Source of the DNA: an uncultured Eubacteriales bacterium
GTDB lineage: Bacteria > Bacillota > Clostridia > Christensenellales > Aristaeellaceae
NCBI GenBank assembly: GCA_902765735.1
Contig: CACXBB010000036.1
Span: 1 to 51,721 of the forward strand
DNA: 51,721 nucleotides
Direction: 5' to 3'
Part shown: positions 40,797-49,014 of the stretch, piece by piece
Layout of the letters: every line of letters starts with the position of its first letter
Position numbering within the stretch: the stretch's first letter is position 1
Program-made: the position numbers and the translations under genes
The notes under the pieces: generated by a model
Databases searched by the model: none
Told to the model about the DNA's origin: nothing
The model's input: the letters and a program-made list of their open reading frames with translations, nothing else

Positions 40797-41798
40797 ATGA
40801 AGAAGATCATCGCCGTTATGCTCGCCGCCGTACTGGCCCTGTGCGCCTGCGCCCTCGCCGAGGGAAGCTACAAAGTGGGCATCTGCAACTACGTGGACGA
40901 CGCCTCGCTCAACCAGATCGTCGAGAACATCCAGAACCGGCTTGGCGACATCGCCGCGGAGAAGGGCGTCAGCATCGATATCGACTACCAGAACTGCAAC
41001 GCCGACGCCAGCGTGATGCAGCAGATCATCTCCAACTTCATCGCCGACGGGGTGGACCTGATGGTCGGCGTGGCCACGCCGGTGGCCATGACCATGCAGT
41101 CCATGACCGAGGACAACCAGATCCCGGTGGTGTTCGCCGCAGTGACCGACCCGGTGGCCGCGGAGCTGGTGGCGTCGCTGGACGCCCCGGGCGCCAACAT
41201 CACCGGCACCTCCGACTACCTGGATACCGCCGCGGTGATGAACCTGATCTTCGCTGCCAATGCCGATGCCAAGACCGTCGGCCTGCTGTACGACGTGGGC
41301 CAGGATTCCTCCGCCACCCCCATCGCGGACGCCAAGGCGTACCTGGATGAGAAGGGCGTCGCCTACAAGGAGTACACCGGCACCAACGTGTCCGAGGTCA
41401 TACTGGCCGCCCAGGCGCTGGTGGCCGACGGCGTGGACGCCGTGTTCACCCCCCAGGACAACACCATCATGCAGGCCGAGCTGTCCATCTACGAGATGCT
41501 CGCCGGGGCCGGCATCCCCCACTACACCGGCGCGGATTCCTTCGCCCTCAACGGCGCGTTCCTCGGCTACGGCGTGGACTACGCCAACCTGGGCGTGGTG
41601 ACCGCGGACATGGTCGCGGGCATACTGATCGACGGCAACGACCCCGCCGCGACGCCGGTTGAGACCTTCGACAACGGCACCGCCACCATCAACACCGAGA
41701 CCGCCGTGGCCCTCGGCCTGGACTTCGACGAGATCTCCGCCGCCTTCGAGCCCTTCTGCACCAAGATCCAGCCGATCGAGACGGCGGAAGAGTTCTGA
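40797..41798 (+). CDS. trpX: Tryptophan ABC transporter, substrate-binding protein (TrpX-like)
   Basis: The 333-residue ABC_sub_bind (PF04392) family protein has an N-terminal signal peptide followed by 'YKVGICNYVDDASLNQIVEN' (24 onward). 'DLMVGVATPVAMTMQSMTED' lies near 86 and 'TDPVAAELVASLDAPGANIT' near 120. 'LGYGVDYANLGVVTADMVAG' is near 265. This family, with the YZ partners that follow, is the TrpXYZ system. The Trp-specific T-box immediately upstream strongly supports tryptophan (or a precursor) as ligand. GAAGGAGGA precedes ATG 40797. A Cys pair in the signal region could be an atypical lipobox. Confidence 0.88.
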   Translation: MKKIIAVMLAAVLALCACALAEGSYKVGICNYVDDASLNQIVENIQNRLGDIAAEKGVSIDIDYQNCNADASVMQQIISNFIADGVDLMVGVATPVAMTMQSMTEDNQIPVVFAAVTDPVAAELVASLDAPGANITGTSDYLDTAAVMNLIFAANADAKTVGLLYDVGQDSSATPIADAKAYLDEKGVAYKEYTGTNVSEVILAAQALVADGVDAVFTPQDNTIMQAELSIYEMLAGAGIPHYTGADSFALNGAFLGYGVDYANLGVVTADMVAGILIDGNDPAATPVETFDNGTATINTETAVALGLDFDEISAAFEPFCTKIQPIETAEEF

Positions 41799-41804
41799 TA
41801 CAAT

Positions 41805-41982
41805 GAGGAATTAGGAGTGAGGAATTAGGAATTGGGGTGACGACCTCTTTCGTCAGCCCTTCGGGCTGCCACCTTCCCCTGAAGGGGAAGGCTTTTGGGA
41901 GCGCTTCGCCGAACAGAATCGGGCGTCAGCGGCAATTATCATTCCTCATTCCTAACTCCTAATTCCTAATTCCCCATTCACA
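41805..41982 (+). repeat. Heptamer-array intercistronic element 5 (trpX-trpY)
   Basis: Purine-rich units GAGGAAT, TAGGAGT, GAGGAAT, TAGGAAT (41805-41832) begin 6 bp after the trpX stop. The complementary array ATTCCTC, ATTCCTA, ACTCCTA, ATTCCTA, ATTCCCC, ATTCACA (41941-41982) ends shortly before the trpY ribosome binding site. A family C two-hairpin repeat (41839-41892; head GACGACCTCTTTCGTC and hairpin AGCCC-TTC-GGGCT) is nested inside. Confidence 0.9.
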
Positions 41983-42011
41983 ATTATCATAACCCGACAG
42001 GAGCCAAAACT

Positions 42012-42947
42012 ATGTCCCTATCTGCCATCCTTGCCCTGGGTCAGACGGCGCTGGAGCTGGCGCTGTTCAACAGTCTGACGGTGCTGGCGCTGTTTTTAAG
42101 CTACGCCATGCTGAACGTCTGCGACCTCTCCACCGACGGCTGCTACGCCCTGGGCGCGGCGGTGGGCGCGGTGGTGGCCATCGCGGGCCATCCCTGGCTG
42201 TCGATCCCGGCGGCCATGGGCGCGGGCATGCTGTCCGGCCTGGTGACCGCGGTGCTGCAGACCCGCATGGGCGTGAACTCGCTGTTGGCGGGCATCATCG
42301 TGAATACGGGGCTTTACTCGGTGAACATCTGGATCATGGGCGGCTCGTCGCTTCTGAACATGAACAAAACCGTCACCGTGTTTACGATCCTGAAGGAGGC
42401 GCTCAAGGGCACCCCGGCGGCGGGACTGTACGCGCTGATCATCGGGCTTGTTGCGGTGACGGCGGTGATACTGTTCCAGACGGCGTTTCTGCGCACGAAG
42501 CTGGGCCTGGCCATCCGCGCCACCGGCGACAACCCGGACATGGTGCGCTCCTCCTCCATCAACCCGGCCTTCACCACCACGGTGGGCCTGTGCGTGTCCA
42601 ACAGCTTCACGGCGCTGTCCGGATGCCTGCTGGCGCAGAGCCAGAAGTCCGTCACCGTGGACATCGGCTCCGGCATGGTCACCGTGGCGCTGGCGTCGCT
42701 GTTGATCGGCGGCGTGTTCCTGGGCAAAAAGTCCATACCGCTTCGGGCGGTGGGCGCGGTGCTGGGCGCGTTCGTGTTCCGGCTGGTGTACACCATCGCG
42801 CTGCGGTTCAACCTGCCGGCGTTCATGCTCAAGCTGATCTCGTCGGTCATCGTGGTGATCGCCATCTCCGGGCCCTACCTCAAAAAGGAGTTCCCCAACA
42901 TCCGGCGGCGCTGGTCGGCGCGCTTCGGGAAGGGAGGCGCGGCGTAA
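42012..42947 (+). CDS. trpY: Tryptophan ABC transporter, permease (TrpY-like)
   Basis: The 311-residue polytopic membrane protein is related to branched-chain amino acid permeases. It shows 'CDLSTDGCYALGAAVGAVVA' near residue 37, 'MGVNSLLAGIIVNTGLYSVN' near 86, and the coupling loop 'TKLGLAIRATGDNPDMVRSS' near 165. AGGAG precedes ATG 42012. Its stop overlaps the ATPase start by 1 bp (TAATG). Confidence 0.9.
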   Translation: MSLSAILALGQTALELALFNSLTVLALFLSYAMLNVCDLSTDGCYALGAAVGAVVAIAGHPWLSIPAAMGAGMLSGLVTAVLQTRMGVNSLLAGIIVNTGLYSVNIWIMGGSSLLNMNKTVTVFTILKEALKGTPAAGLYALIIGLVAVTAVILFQTAFLRTKLGLAIRATGDNPDMVRSSSINPAFTTTVGLCVSNSFTALSGCLLAQSQKSVTVDIGSGMVTVALASLLIGGVFLGKKSIPLRAVGAVLGAFVFRLVYTIALRFNLPAFMLKLISSVIVVIAISGPYLKKEFPNIRRRWSARFGKGGAA

Positions 42948-43735
42948 TGCTCAGGATCGAGAACATCCGAAAGACCTTCAACCCCGGCACCCCCGACGCC
43001 AAGACCGCCGTGGACGGCCTGTCGCTGCACGTCAGACCGGGGGACTTCATCTCCATCATCGGGGCCAACGGCGCGGGCAAGTCCACGCTGTTCAACGCCA
43101 TCTGCGGCAGCTTCATCGTGGACTCGGGCCGCATCTTCCTGGACGGGAAGAACGTTACCATGGAGCCGGAGCACAGGCGCGCAAAGGTGATCGGGCGGCT
43201 GTTCCAGGACCCCATGCGGGGCAGCGCGCCGGGCATGAGCATCGAGGAAAACCTGGTGCTGGCGGCGGGAGGCGGCGGCTGGCTGAGCCGCGCCACCCGG
43301 CGGGAGAAGCAGGCCTTCCGGGACCAACTGGCGCTTCTGAACATGGGCCTCGAGGACCGCATGAAGCAGCCCGTGGGGCTGCTGTCCGGCGGCCAGCGGC
43401 AGGCGCTGACGCTGATGATGGCCACCCTGAGCAAGCCCAAGCTCCTGCTGCTGGACGAGCACACCGCCGCCCTGGACCCCGGCACCGCCGAGAAGGTGCT
43501 GGAGCTGACCACGCGGATCGTGGCGGAGGGTAAGCTCACCTGCCTGATGATCACCCACAACATGCAGTCCGCGCTGGACCTGGGCAACCGCACGCTGATG
43601 ATGGACCGGGGGCGGATCGTGTTCGACACCACCGGCGAGGAGCGCTCCCGGCTCACCGTGGACGACCTGCTGGAGCGGTTCCGCGAGGCCAGCGGCAGGA
43701 AGCTGGACAACGACCGGATGCTGCTGGCGAACTGA
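42947..43735 (+). CDS. trpZ: Tryptophan ABC transporter, ATP-binding protein (TrpZ-like)
   Basis: The 262-residue ABC ATPase has Walker A 'GANGAGKST' (39-47), signature 'LLSGGQRQALTL', and Walker B 'LLLLDEHTAALD', where His replaces the usual Pro, as is common in this transporter group. The H-loop is 'CLMITHNM'. The gene is translationally coupled to trpY. It completes the T-box-controlled operon, which ends in a strong terminator 6 bp after the stop codon. Confidence 0.92.
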   Translation: MLRIENIRKTFNPGTPDAKTAVDGLSLHVRPGDFISIIGANGAGKSTLFNAICGSFIVDSGRIFLDGKNVTMEPEHRRAKVIGRLFQDPMRGSAPGMSIEENLVLAAGGGGWLSRATRREKQAFRDQLALLNMGLEDRMKQPVGLLSGGQRQALTLMMATLSKPKLLLLDEHTAALDPGTAEKVLELTTRIVAEGKLTCLMITHNMQSALDLGNRTLMMDRGRIVFDTTGEERSRLTVDDLLERFREASGRKLDNDRMLLAN

Positions 43736-43741
43736 CAAAAT

Positions 43742-43771
43742 AAACGGGCGATGAAGTCATCGCCCATTTAT
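43742..43771. terminator. Terminator between trpZ and the GarR-like gene
   Basis: AAACGGGCGATGA pairs with TCATCGCCCATTT around a 2-nt centre, followed by TATTATTGG on the plus strand and preceded by AT-rich sequence. It can serve both convergent transcripts. Confidence 0.8.
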
Positions 43772-43807
43772 TATTGGTGGGTTATTGCGGAGAGGGGGGA
43801 CTCACGA

Positions 43808-44695
43808 TCAGCGGTGCAGTATCTCGCCGGTCAGCTTTTGATAGTATTTGAGCAGCGCGCTGTGGTCGCAGGCGCCGTCGTCGTCGTGGTGCAGCACCTT
43901 CATCATCTCGAGCACCGTCTGGGTCAGCGGGATGGGGGCGTCCACGGTTTTCGCGGCGTCCACCACGTTGCCCAGGTCCTTGATGTGCAAATCGATGCGG
44001 AAGCCGGGCCGGAAGTTCTGGTCCATCATCATGGGGGCCTTGGCGTTCATGACGGTCGAGCCCGCCAGGCCGCCCCGGATGGCCTCGTAGATCTTCTCCG
44101 GCTCCACGCCGCACATCTGGCCCATCTGCAGCGCCTCGGCCAGCGCGGCGATGTTCACGGCCACGATGGTCTGGTTGCACAGCTTGGTCACGTTGCCCGC
44201 GCCCACGCCGCCGCACAGCACCACGGAGGAGCCCATCTTCTCCAGGATGGGCCTGCACCGGTCGAAGACCTCCTGCCTGCCGCCGACCATGAAGGCCAGG
44301 GTGCCGTCCACGGCCTTCGGCTCGCCGCCGGACACCGGGCAGTCCAGCATGTCGACGCCCTGCGCATCCAACGCCGCCGCGATTTCGAGGGAGGCGATGG
44401 GGTTGATGGACGAGCAGTCCAGCACCACCGTGCCCGGGCGCAGGGCCTTCGCCGCGCCGTCCTCGCCGAACAGGGCCGCCTTCACGTCGGGGGAGTTGGG
44501 CAGCATCGTGATCAGCACGTCCGCCTGATGCCCCACCTCCGTATTGCTTCCCACCGCCTTCGCGCCGCACGCGACGACCTCCGCCACGTTCTTCTTCGCG
44601 TGCCGGTCCGGCACGATCACCTCGTAGCCCGCCCGGAGCAGGTTCTTTGCCATGGGCTTGCCCATGATGCCCAGTCCGATAAAGCCGATCTTCAT
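43808..44695 (-). CDS. 2-hydroxy-3-oxopropionate reductase-like dehydrogenase (GarR/3-hydroxyisobutyrate dehydrogenase family)
   Basis: The 295-residue protein has a Rossmann motif 'IGFIGLGIMGKPMAKNL' (3-19) and the substrate-binding motif 'DCPVSGGEPKAVDGTLAFMV' near 118. 'GAGNVTKLCNQTIVAVNIAA' lies near 165 with the catalytic Lys171. This matches tartronate semialdehyde reductases and relatives. The physiological substrate is not clear because no glycerate kinase or glyoxylate carboligase gene is near. The start ATG 44695 follows AAAGGAG. Confidence 0.87.
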   Translation of the reverse strand: MKIGFIGLGIMGKPMAKNLLRAGYEVIVPDRHAKKNVAEVVACGAKAVGSNTEVGHQADVLITMLPNSPDVKAALFGEDGAAKALRPGTVVLDCSSINPIASLEIAAALDAQGVDMLDCPVSGGEPKAVDGTLAFMVGGRQEVFDRCRPILEKMGSSVVLCGGVGAGNVTKLCNQTIVAVNIAALAEALQMGQMCGVEPEKIYEAIRGGLAGSTVMNAKAPMMMDQNFRPGFRIDLHIKDLGNVVDAAKTVDAPIPLTQTVLEMMKVLHHDDDGACDHSALLKYYQKLTGEILHR

Positions 44696-44730
44696 CGCGC
44701 AACACTCCTTTATCTACGATACAACAAATA

Positions 44731-44762
44731 AAATCATGACCACCGGCCGGTGGTCATGATTT
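44731..44762 (-). terminator. Perfect 32-bp palindromic terminator
   Basis: The arm AAATCATGACCACCGG is repeated exactly in inverted form. On the minus strand it is followed by a T-rich run (TTTATTTGTTG), which fits termination after the small membrane protein gene (44782-45042). The core is shared with the terminator at 1688-1719. Confidence 0.75.
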
Positions 44763-44781
44763 CGCTGTGGCGCCGGCGACG

Positions 44782-45042
44782 TCACCCGCGTCCGGCCAAC
44801 ATGCCCTTCACGGAATCGATCACGCCCTTGAACCAGGGGATCACCTTATCCTGAAAGAAGGGCCCCAGCTTGTCCTTCAGAAACAGGAAAACGCCGCTGT
44901 TTTCCACGGCGTGTCGGGCGTCCGTGTACATGCGCACAAAGTCGCCCTTGTAGATGATGTACTGCATGCCGAGCCAGGCGACGAACAGCAGCACGAAGGT
45001 GATCAGGAACAGCCGGATGACGGAACGTCGCAGGTCTTTCAT
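44782..45042 (-). CDS. Small single-span membrane protein of unknown function
   Basis: The 86-residue protein has one transmembrane segment (residues 10-31, 'LFLITFVLLFVAWLGMQYII') with basic residues before it. A soluble C-terminal part contains 'FLFLKDKLGPFFQDKVIPW', an amphipathic stretch. I recognise no family. AAAGGAG precedes ATG 45042 and the gene has its own terminator, so it is probably real. It lies between the MITE downstream of the hydrogenase operon and the GarR-like gene. Confidence 0.7.
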   Translation of the reverse strand: MKDLRRSVIRLFLITFVLLFVAWLGMQYIIYKGDFVRMYTDARHAVENSGVFLFLKDKLGPFFQDKVIPWFKGVIDSVKGMLAGRG

Positions 45043-45144
45043 CGTGGGTCTCCTTTACGGAATCAACAGGGGATGATTGTTCCAACGGGCGGGCGATGAG
45101 GGCAGGCGCAAGCGCGGAAGCGCCCCTTCACGCGGATTCCGTAG

Positions 45145-45273
45145 GGGGCTGTCTCAAAACGAACCGACGTTGTGCAATTCATCGTAGGGGCGGCATTCAT
45201 GCCGCCCGCGGACGCCATAAATGGCGTCCCTACGATGGATTGTATCGCGTGTTCGTCGTATTAAGACAGCCCC
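45145..45273 (+). mobile_element. MITE-like element, copy 2 (129 bp)
   Basis: The left end GGGGCTGTCTCAAAACGA (45145-45162) is identical to copy 1. The right end (45256-45273) has three changes from a perfect inverted repeat. The interior shares the GGGCGGCAT/ATGCCGCCC and GGACGCCAT/ATGGCGTCC hairpins with 4994-5123. It sits between the hydrogenase operon and the small membrane protein gene. The 45043-45345 gap holds nothing else that I can identify. Confidence 0.8.
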
Positions 45274-45345
45274 GCCCGACATAGACCATGGATTCTGATT
45301 GGGCGGGCGCCGCATCGGCGCCCCTACGCATGAAACAAGTGCAGG

Positions 45346-47115
45346 TTACTCAACGTCGTTGAAGCCGACGCGCGCCGCGTAGGCGGTATGCAGTAGCTTG
45401 TGGGACAGGTGGGAGTTGGGCTCGCCCAGGAACTTCTCGTACAGCTCGATGATCTGCGGGTTGTTGTGGCTCTGGCGCACTTTCTGCCGCTCGTCCTCGG
45501 AGTACAGCGCCTGCGCGCGCTTCTCCTTGTAGATATCGAGTATGTTGTCCGGCTCGTTGGGCAGGAACACCGGGCGCACGTAGGGCTGGCCGCCGCCGTT
45601 GATGCAGCCGCCGGGGCAGCCCATGATCTCGATGAAGTGGTACTTGCTCTTGCCCGCGCGGATCTCGTCCAGCAGCACCTTGGCGGACTTCATGCCGGAG
45701 GCGATGGCTACGTTGACGGTGGTGCCGTTGATGTCGATGGACGCCTCGCGGATGCCGGCCTCATGGCCGCGCACGGCGGTGAGCTCGATGGGGTCGTGCT
45801 CCTTGCCGGTGAGCTTGAAGTACACGGTCCTCAGCGCCGCCTCCATCACGCCGCCGGTGACGCCGAATATGACGCCCGCGCCGGTGTAATCGCCCATGAT
45901 GTCCTGATCCCAGTCCTCCTCGGGCAGGCGCGTAAACAGCATGCCGCTGCGCTTGATCATCCGCGCCAGCTCACGGGTGGTGATCACGGCGTCCACATCC
46001 GGGATGCCGTCTACCTTCTCCTGCTCGCGCTCCTTCTCAAACTTCTTGGCCACGCAGGGCATCACGGACACCACGAACACGTCCTTGGGGTCGATGTTGT
46101 TCTGCTTGGCCCACCAGTGCTTGATGATGGCGCCCTGCATCTGGTGCGGGGACTTGCAGGAGGACAGGTGGGGCAGCAGGTCGCCGTAGTTGTACTCGGC
46201 GTAGTTGATCCAGCCGGGGGAGCAGGAGGTGATCATGGGCAGCACGCCGCCCTCGGTCAGCCGGTGCAGAAGCTCGGTGCCCTCCTCCATGATGGTCAGG
46301 TCCGCGCCGAAGTTCACGTCATACACCCGCTCGAAGCCCAGGCGGCGCATGGCCGCGGCCATCTTGCCGGTGACGGGCGTGCCGATGGGGTAGCCGAACT
46401 CCTCGCCCAGCGCCGCGCGCACGGCGGGGGCCGCCTGTGCGATGACGTGCTTGCCAGCCTTGAAGGCGGCGTCGATCTTGTCGATTTCGCTGTGCTCCAT
46501 CAGCGCGCCGGTGGGACAGACGTTCACGCACTGGCCGCACTGGATGCAGGGGGAGTCGGCGAAGGACCGGTTCTCGGCGGGGGACACGATCACGTTGAAG
46601 CCGCGGTTCTCAAAGCCCAGTATGCCCAGGCCGTGGGCGTTCTTGCAGCGCTCCACGCAGCGGCCGCAGAGGATGCACTTCGAGGTGTCGCGCGTCAGGC
46701 CCGGGGCCAGGCGGTCCACAAAGGTCTCGGAGTGTTCGCCGGCGAAGGCGTCGTCCCGCGCGCCGGTGAGCTGGGCCACGTACAGAAGCTCGCAGTGGCC
46801 GTTCTTGTCGCACTGCTGGCAGTTTTTGTTGTGGTTGGAGAGCAGAAGCTCCACGCTGTGACGGCGGGCCTCCACCGCGGCGGGGGAGCCGATGCGGATC
46901 TCCATGCCCTCCGCCACCGGGTAGACGCAGCTGGCCACCAGGCCCCGCGCGCCGGTGGCCTCCACCAGGCACACGCGGCAGGAGCCGACGTTGCATTCCC
47001 CGTGGTTGAAGGTGCACAGGGAAGGTATCTCATAGCCGCAGGCCTTGGCGGCCTCGAGGATGGTGAGGCCCTCCTCCACCTGATAGGGAATTCCCTCTAT
47101 TTTGATATTCAGCAT
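45346..47115 (-). CDS. hydA: [FeFe]-hydrogenase catalytic subunit of an NAD-dependent bifurcating complex
   Basis: The 589-residue protein starts with a [2Fe-2S] domain (Cys34, 46, 49, 63), then a His-Cys3 cluster (His95, Cys99, 102, 108). Two [4Fe-4S] sites follow (Cys147, 150, 153, 157 and Cys190, 193, 196, 200), then the H-domain. H-cluster motifs are TSCSPGW (296-302), 'MPCVAKKFE' (352-360) and 'EIMGCPGGCINGG' (496-508). The first motif differs from the usual TSCCPxW. With HydB and HydC it should couple H2 to ferredoxin and NAD(H) in the cytoplasm. It is the last gene of the operon. Confidence 0.94.
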   Translation of the reverse strand: MLNIKIEGIPYQVEEGLTILEAAKACGYEIPSLCTFNHGECNVGSCRVCLVEATGARGLVASCVYPVAEGMEIRIGSPAAVEARRHSVELLLSNHNKNCQQCDKNGHCELLYVAQLTGARDDAFAGEHSETFVDRLAPGLTRDTSKCILCGRCVERCKNAHGLGILGFENRGFNVIVSPAENRSFADSPCIQCGQCVNVCPTGALMEHSEIDKIDAAFKAGKHVIAQAAPAVRAALGEEFGYPIGTPVTGKMAAAMRRLGFERVYDVNFGADLTIMEEGTELLHRLTEGGVLPMITSCSPGWINYAEYNYGDLLPHLSSCKSPHQMQGAIIKHWWAKQNNIDPKDVFVVSVMPCVAKKFEKEREQEKVDGIPDVDAVITTRELARMIKRSGMLFTRLPEEDWDQDIMGDYTGAGVIFGVTGGVMEAALRTVYFKLTGKEHDPIELTAVRGHEAGIREASIDINGTTVNVAIASGMKSAKVLLDEIRAGKSKYHFIEIMGCPGGCINGGGQPYVRPVFLPNEPDNILDIYKEKRAQALYSEDERQKVRQSHNNPQIIELYEKFLGEPNSHLSHKLLHTAYAARVGFNDVE

Positions 47116-47130
47116 TTCCTCGAGCCTCCC

Positions 47131-49014
47131 TTATCGCTTCTCAATGGCGCCAAAGCGGCACACACTGATGCAGGAGCCGCACTTCACGCACTGGGTCGTG
47201 TCGATCTTCAGGGACGTCATCTTGTGTCCCGGGGCAACGTAGTCGGTCTTGTGGATGCAGTCCACGGGACAGCCCCTGTGGCACATGCCGCAGCCGATGC
47301 ACTTGTCGGGATCGATCCAGTATTCCATCAGGTTCTTGCACACCTTGGCGGGACAGGTCTTGTCCACGATGTGGGCGATGTACTCGTCCTTAAAGTGCGC
47401 CAGCGTGGAATTGATGGGGTTGGCCGCGGTCTGGCCCAGGGCGCACAGGGAGTTGGCCTTGACGGTGCGGCTCAGTTCCTCCAGGTCGTCCAGGTCCTGC
47501 ATGGTGCCCCGGCCCTCGGTGATGCGGGTCAGTATCTCCAGCATGCGCTTGGTACCGATGCGGCAGGGCGAGCACTTGCCGCAGGACTCGTCGCAGATGA
47601 ACTCCATGTAGAACTTGGCCACGTCCACCATGCAGTTGTCCTCGTCCATGACGATGGCGCCGCCGGAGCCCATCATGGAGCCCTTGGCCACCAGGTTGTC
47701 AAAGTCGATGGGCTCGTCCAGGAACTCCTCGGTCAGACAGCCGCCGGAGGGGCCGCCGGTCTGGATGGCCTTGAACTTCTTGCCGTGGGGGATGCCGCCG
47801 CCGATGTCGTAGATCAGCTCGCGCAGGGTGGTGCCCATCGGCACCTCCACCAGGCCCACGTTGTTGACCTTGCCGCCCAGGGCGAACACCTTGGTGCCCT
47901 TGGAGCGCTCGGTGCCCACGCTGGCGAAGCTCGCCGCGCCTTCGCGGAGGATGTAGGGCACGCAGGCCAGGGTCTCCACGTTGTTGATGATGGTGGGCTG
48001 TCCCCACAGGCCCTTGACGGCCGGGAACGGCGGGCGGGGCCGGGGCATGCCGCGCTTGCCCTCGATGGAGTTCAAAAGCGCCGTCTCCTCGCCGCAGACG
48101 AACGCGCCCGCGCCCAGGCGGAGGTGGCAGTCGAAGTTGAAGCCGGTGCCCAGTATGTCCTTGCCCAAGAGGCCCAGCTCCTTGGCCTGGGCGATGGCGA
48201 TCTTCAAACGCTTGACGGCGATGGGGTACTCCGCGCGCACGTAGAAGTAGCCGTTCTGCGCGCCGATGGCGTAGCCCGCGATCACCATGCCCTCGATGAC
48301 GGCCAGCGGGTTGCCCTCGAGGATGGAGCGGTCCATGAACGCGCCGGGGTCGCCCTCGTCGCCGTTGCAGACCACGTATTTCTCATCGCTCTGCGAATTG
48401 TAGGCGAACTGCCACTTGCGGCCGGAGGGGAAGCCCGCGCCGCCGCGGCCCCTGAGGCCGGAGGCGAGGACCTCGTCGATGACCTCCTGCCGGGTCATGG
48501 AAAGCGCCCGTTTCAAACCCTGGAACGCGCCCATGCCCATGGCCTCTTCGATGTTCTCCGGGTCGATGACGCCGCAGCCGTGCAGCGCCACGCGCCGCTG
48601 CTTCTTGTAGAAGTTGATCTCGTCCTGCTTCTTGACCTTCTCGCCGGAGGCGGGGTCCTCGTAGAGCAGGCGCTCCACCACGGTGTCGTTGAGGATGTCG
48701 GACTCGACGATCTCCTCCACGTCGTCGATGCTCACCAGGCGGTAGAGGGTGTCCTCGGGGTAGATCTTTACGAACGGCCCCTGGGAACAGAAGCCGAAGC
48801 AGCCCACCTGGTTGACGGTGGCGCGGTCGCTTGCGCCCTTCTCCTCGAGGACCTCCACGAACTTCTGGCGGATCTCGGCGGAGTTGTTGGACAGACAGCC
48901 CGTGCCGCCGCACAGCACGATGTGGCGCCTGGAATCCGCGCCGGCGATCTTGTCGTCCAGGCGCTTTGTGCACTCGGAGATGCGCGCGTTCAATTGCTCA
49001 ACCGTTCGGATCAT
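47131..49014 (-). CDS. hydB: NADH-binding diaphorase subunit of the [FeFe]-hydrogenase (NuoF-like)
   Basis: The 627-residue protein has an N-terminal thioredoxin-like [2Fe-2S] domain (Cys35, 40, 72, 76). A NuoF core follows, with FMN/NADH loops 'GRGGAGFPSGRKW' (189-201) and 'CNGDEGDPGAFMDR' (216-229). The [4Fe-4S] motif is 'CGKCSPCRIG' near 470. Two C-terminal [4Fe-4S] motifs, 'CIGCGMCHRGCP' and 'CVKCGSCISVC', are as expected for HydB of the electron-bifurcating complexes. The start ATG 49014 overlaps the end of hydC by 4 bp and GGGAGG lies upstream. Confidence 0.95.
   Translation of the reverse strand: MIRTVEQLNARISECTKRLDDKIAGADSRRHIVLCGGTGCLSNNSAEIRQKFVEVLEEKGASDRATVNQVGCFGFCSQGPFVKIYPEDTLYRLVSIDDVEEIVESDILNDTVVERLLYEDPASGEKVKKQDEINFYKKQRRVALHGCGVIDPENIEEAMGMGAFQGLKRALSMTRQEVIDEVLASGLRGRGGAGFPSGRKWQFAYNSQSDEKYVVCNGDEGDPGAFMDRSILEGNPLAVIEGMVIAGYAIGAQNGYFYVRAEYPIAVKRLKIAIAQAKELGLLGKDILGTGFNFDCHLRLGAGAFVCGEETALLNSIEGKRGMPRPRPPFPAVKGLWGQPTIINNVETLACVPYILREGAASFASVGTERSKGTKVFALGGKVNNVGLVEVPMGTTLRELIYDIGGGIPHGKKFKAIQTGGPSGGCLTEEFLDEPIDFDNLVAKGSMMGSGGAIVMDEDNCMVDVAKFYMEFICDESCGKCSPCRIGTKRMLEILTRITEGRGTMQDLDDLEELSRTVKANSLCALGQTAANPINSTLAHFKDEYIAHIVDKTCPAKVCKNLMEYWIDPDKCIGCGMCHRGCPVDCIHKTDYVAPGHKMTSLKIDTTQCVKCGSCISVCRFGAIEKR

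Noticed and set aside
40797-40860. Lipoprotein signal for the TrpX-like protein.
   Set aside because: Residues before the Cys pair do not fit the usual lipobox (Leu or Cys at key positions), so it is recorded only as uncertain.
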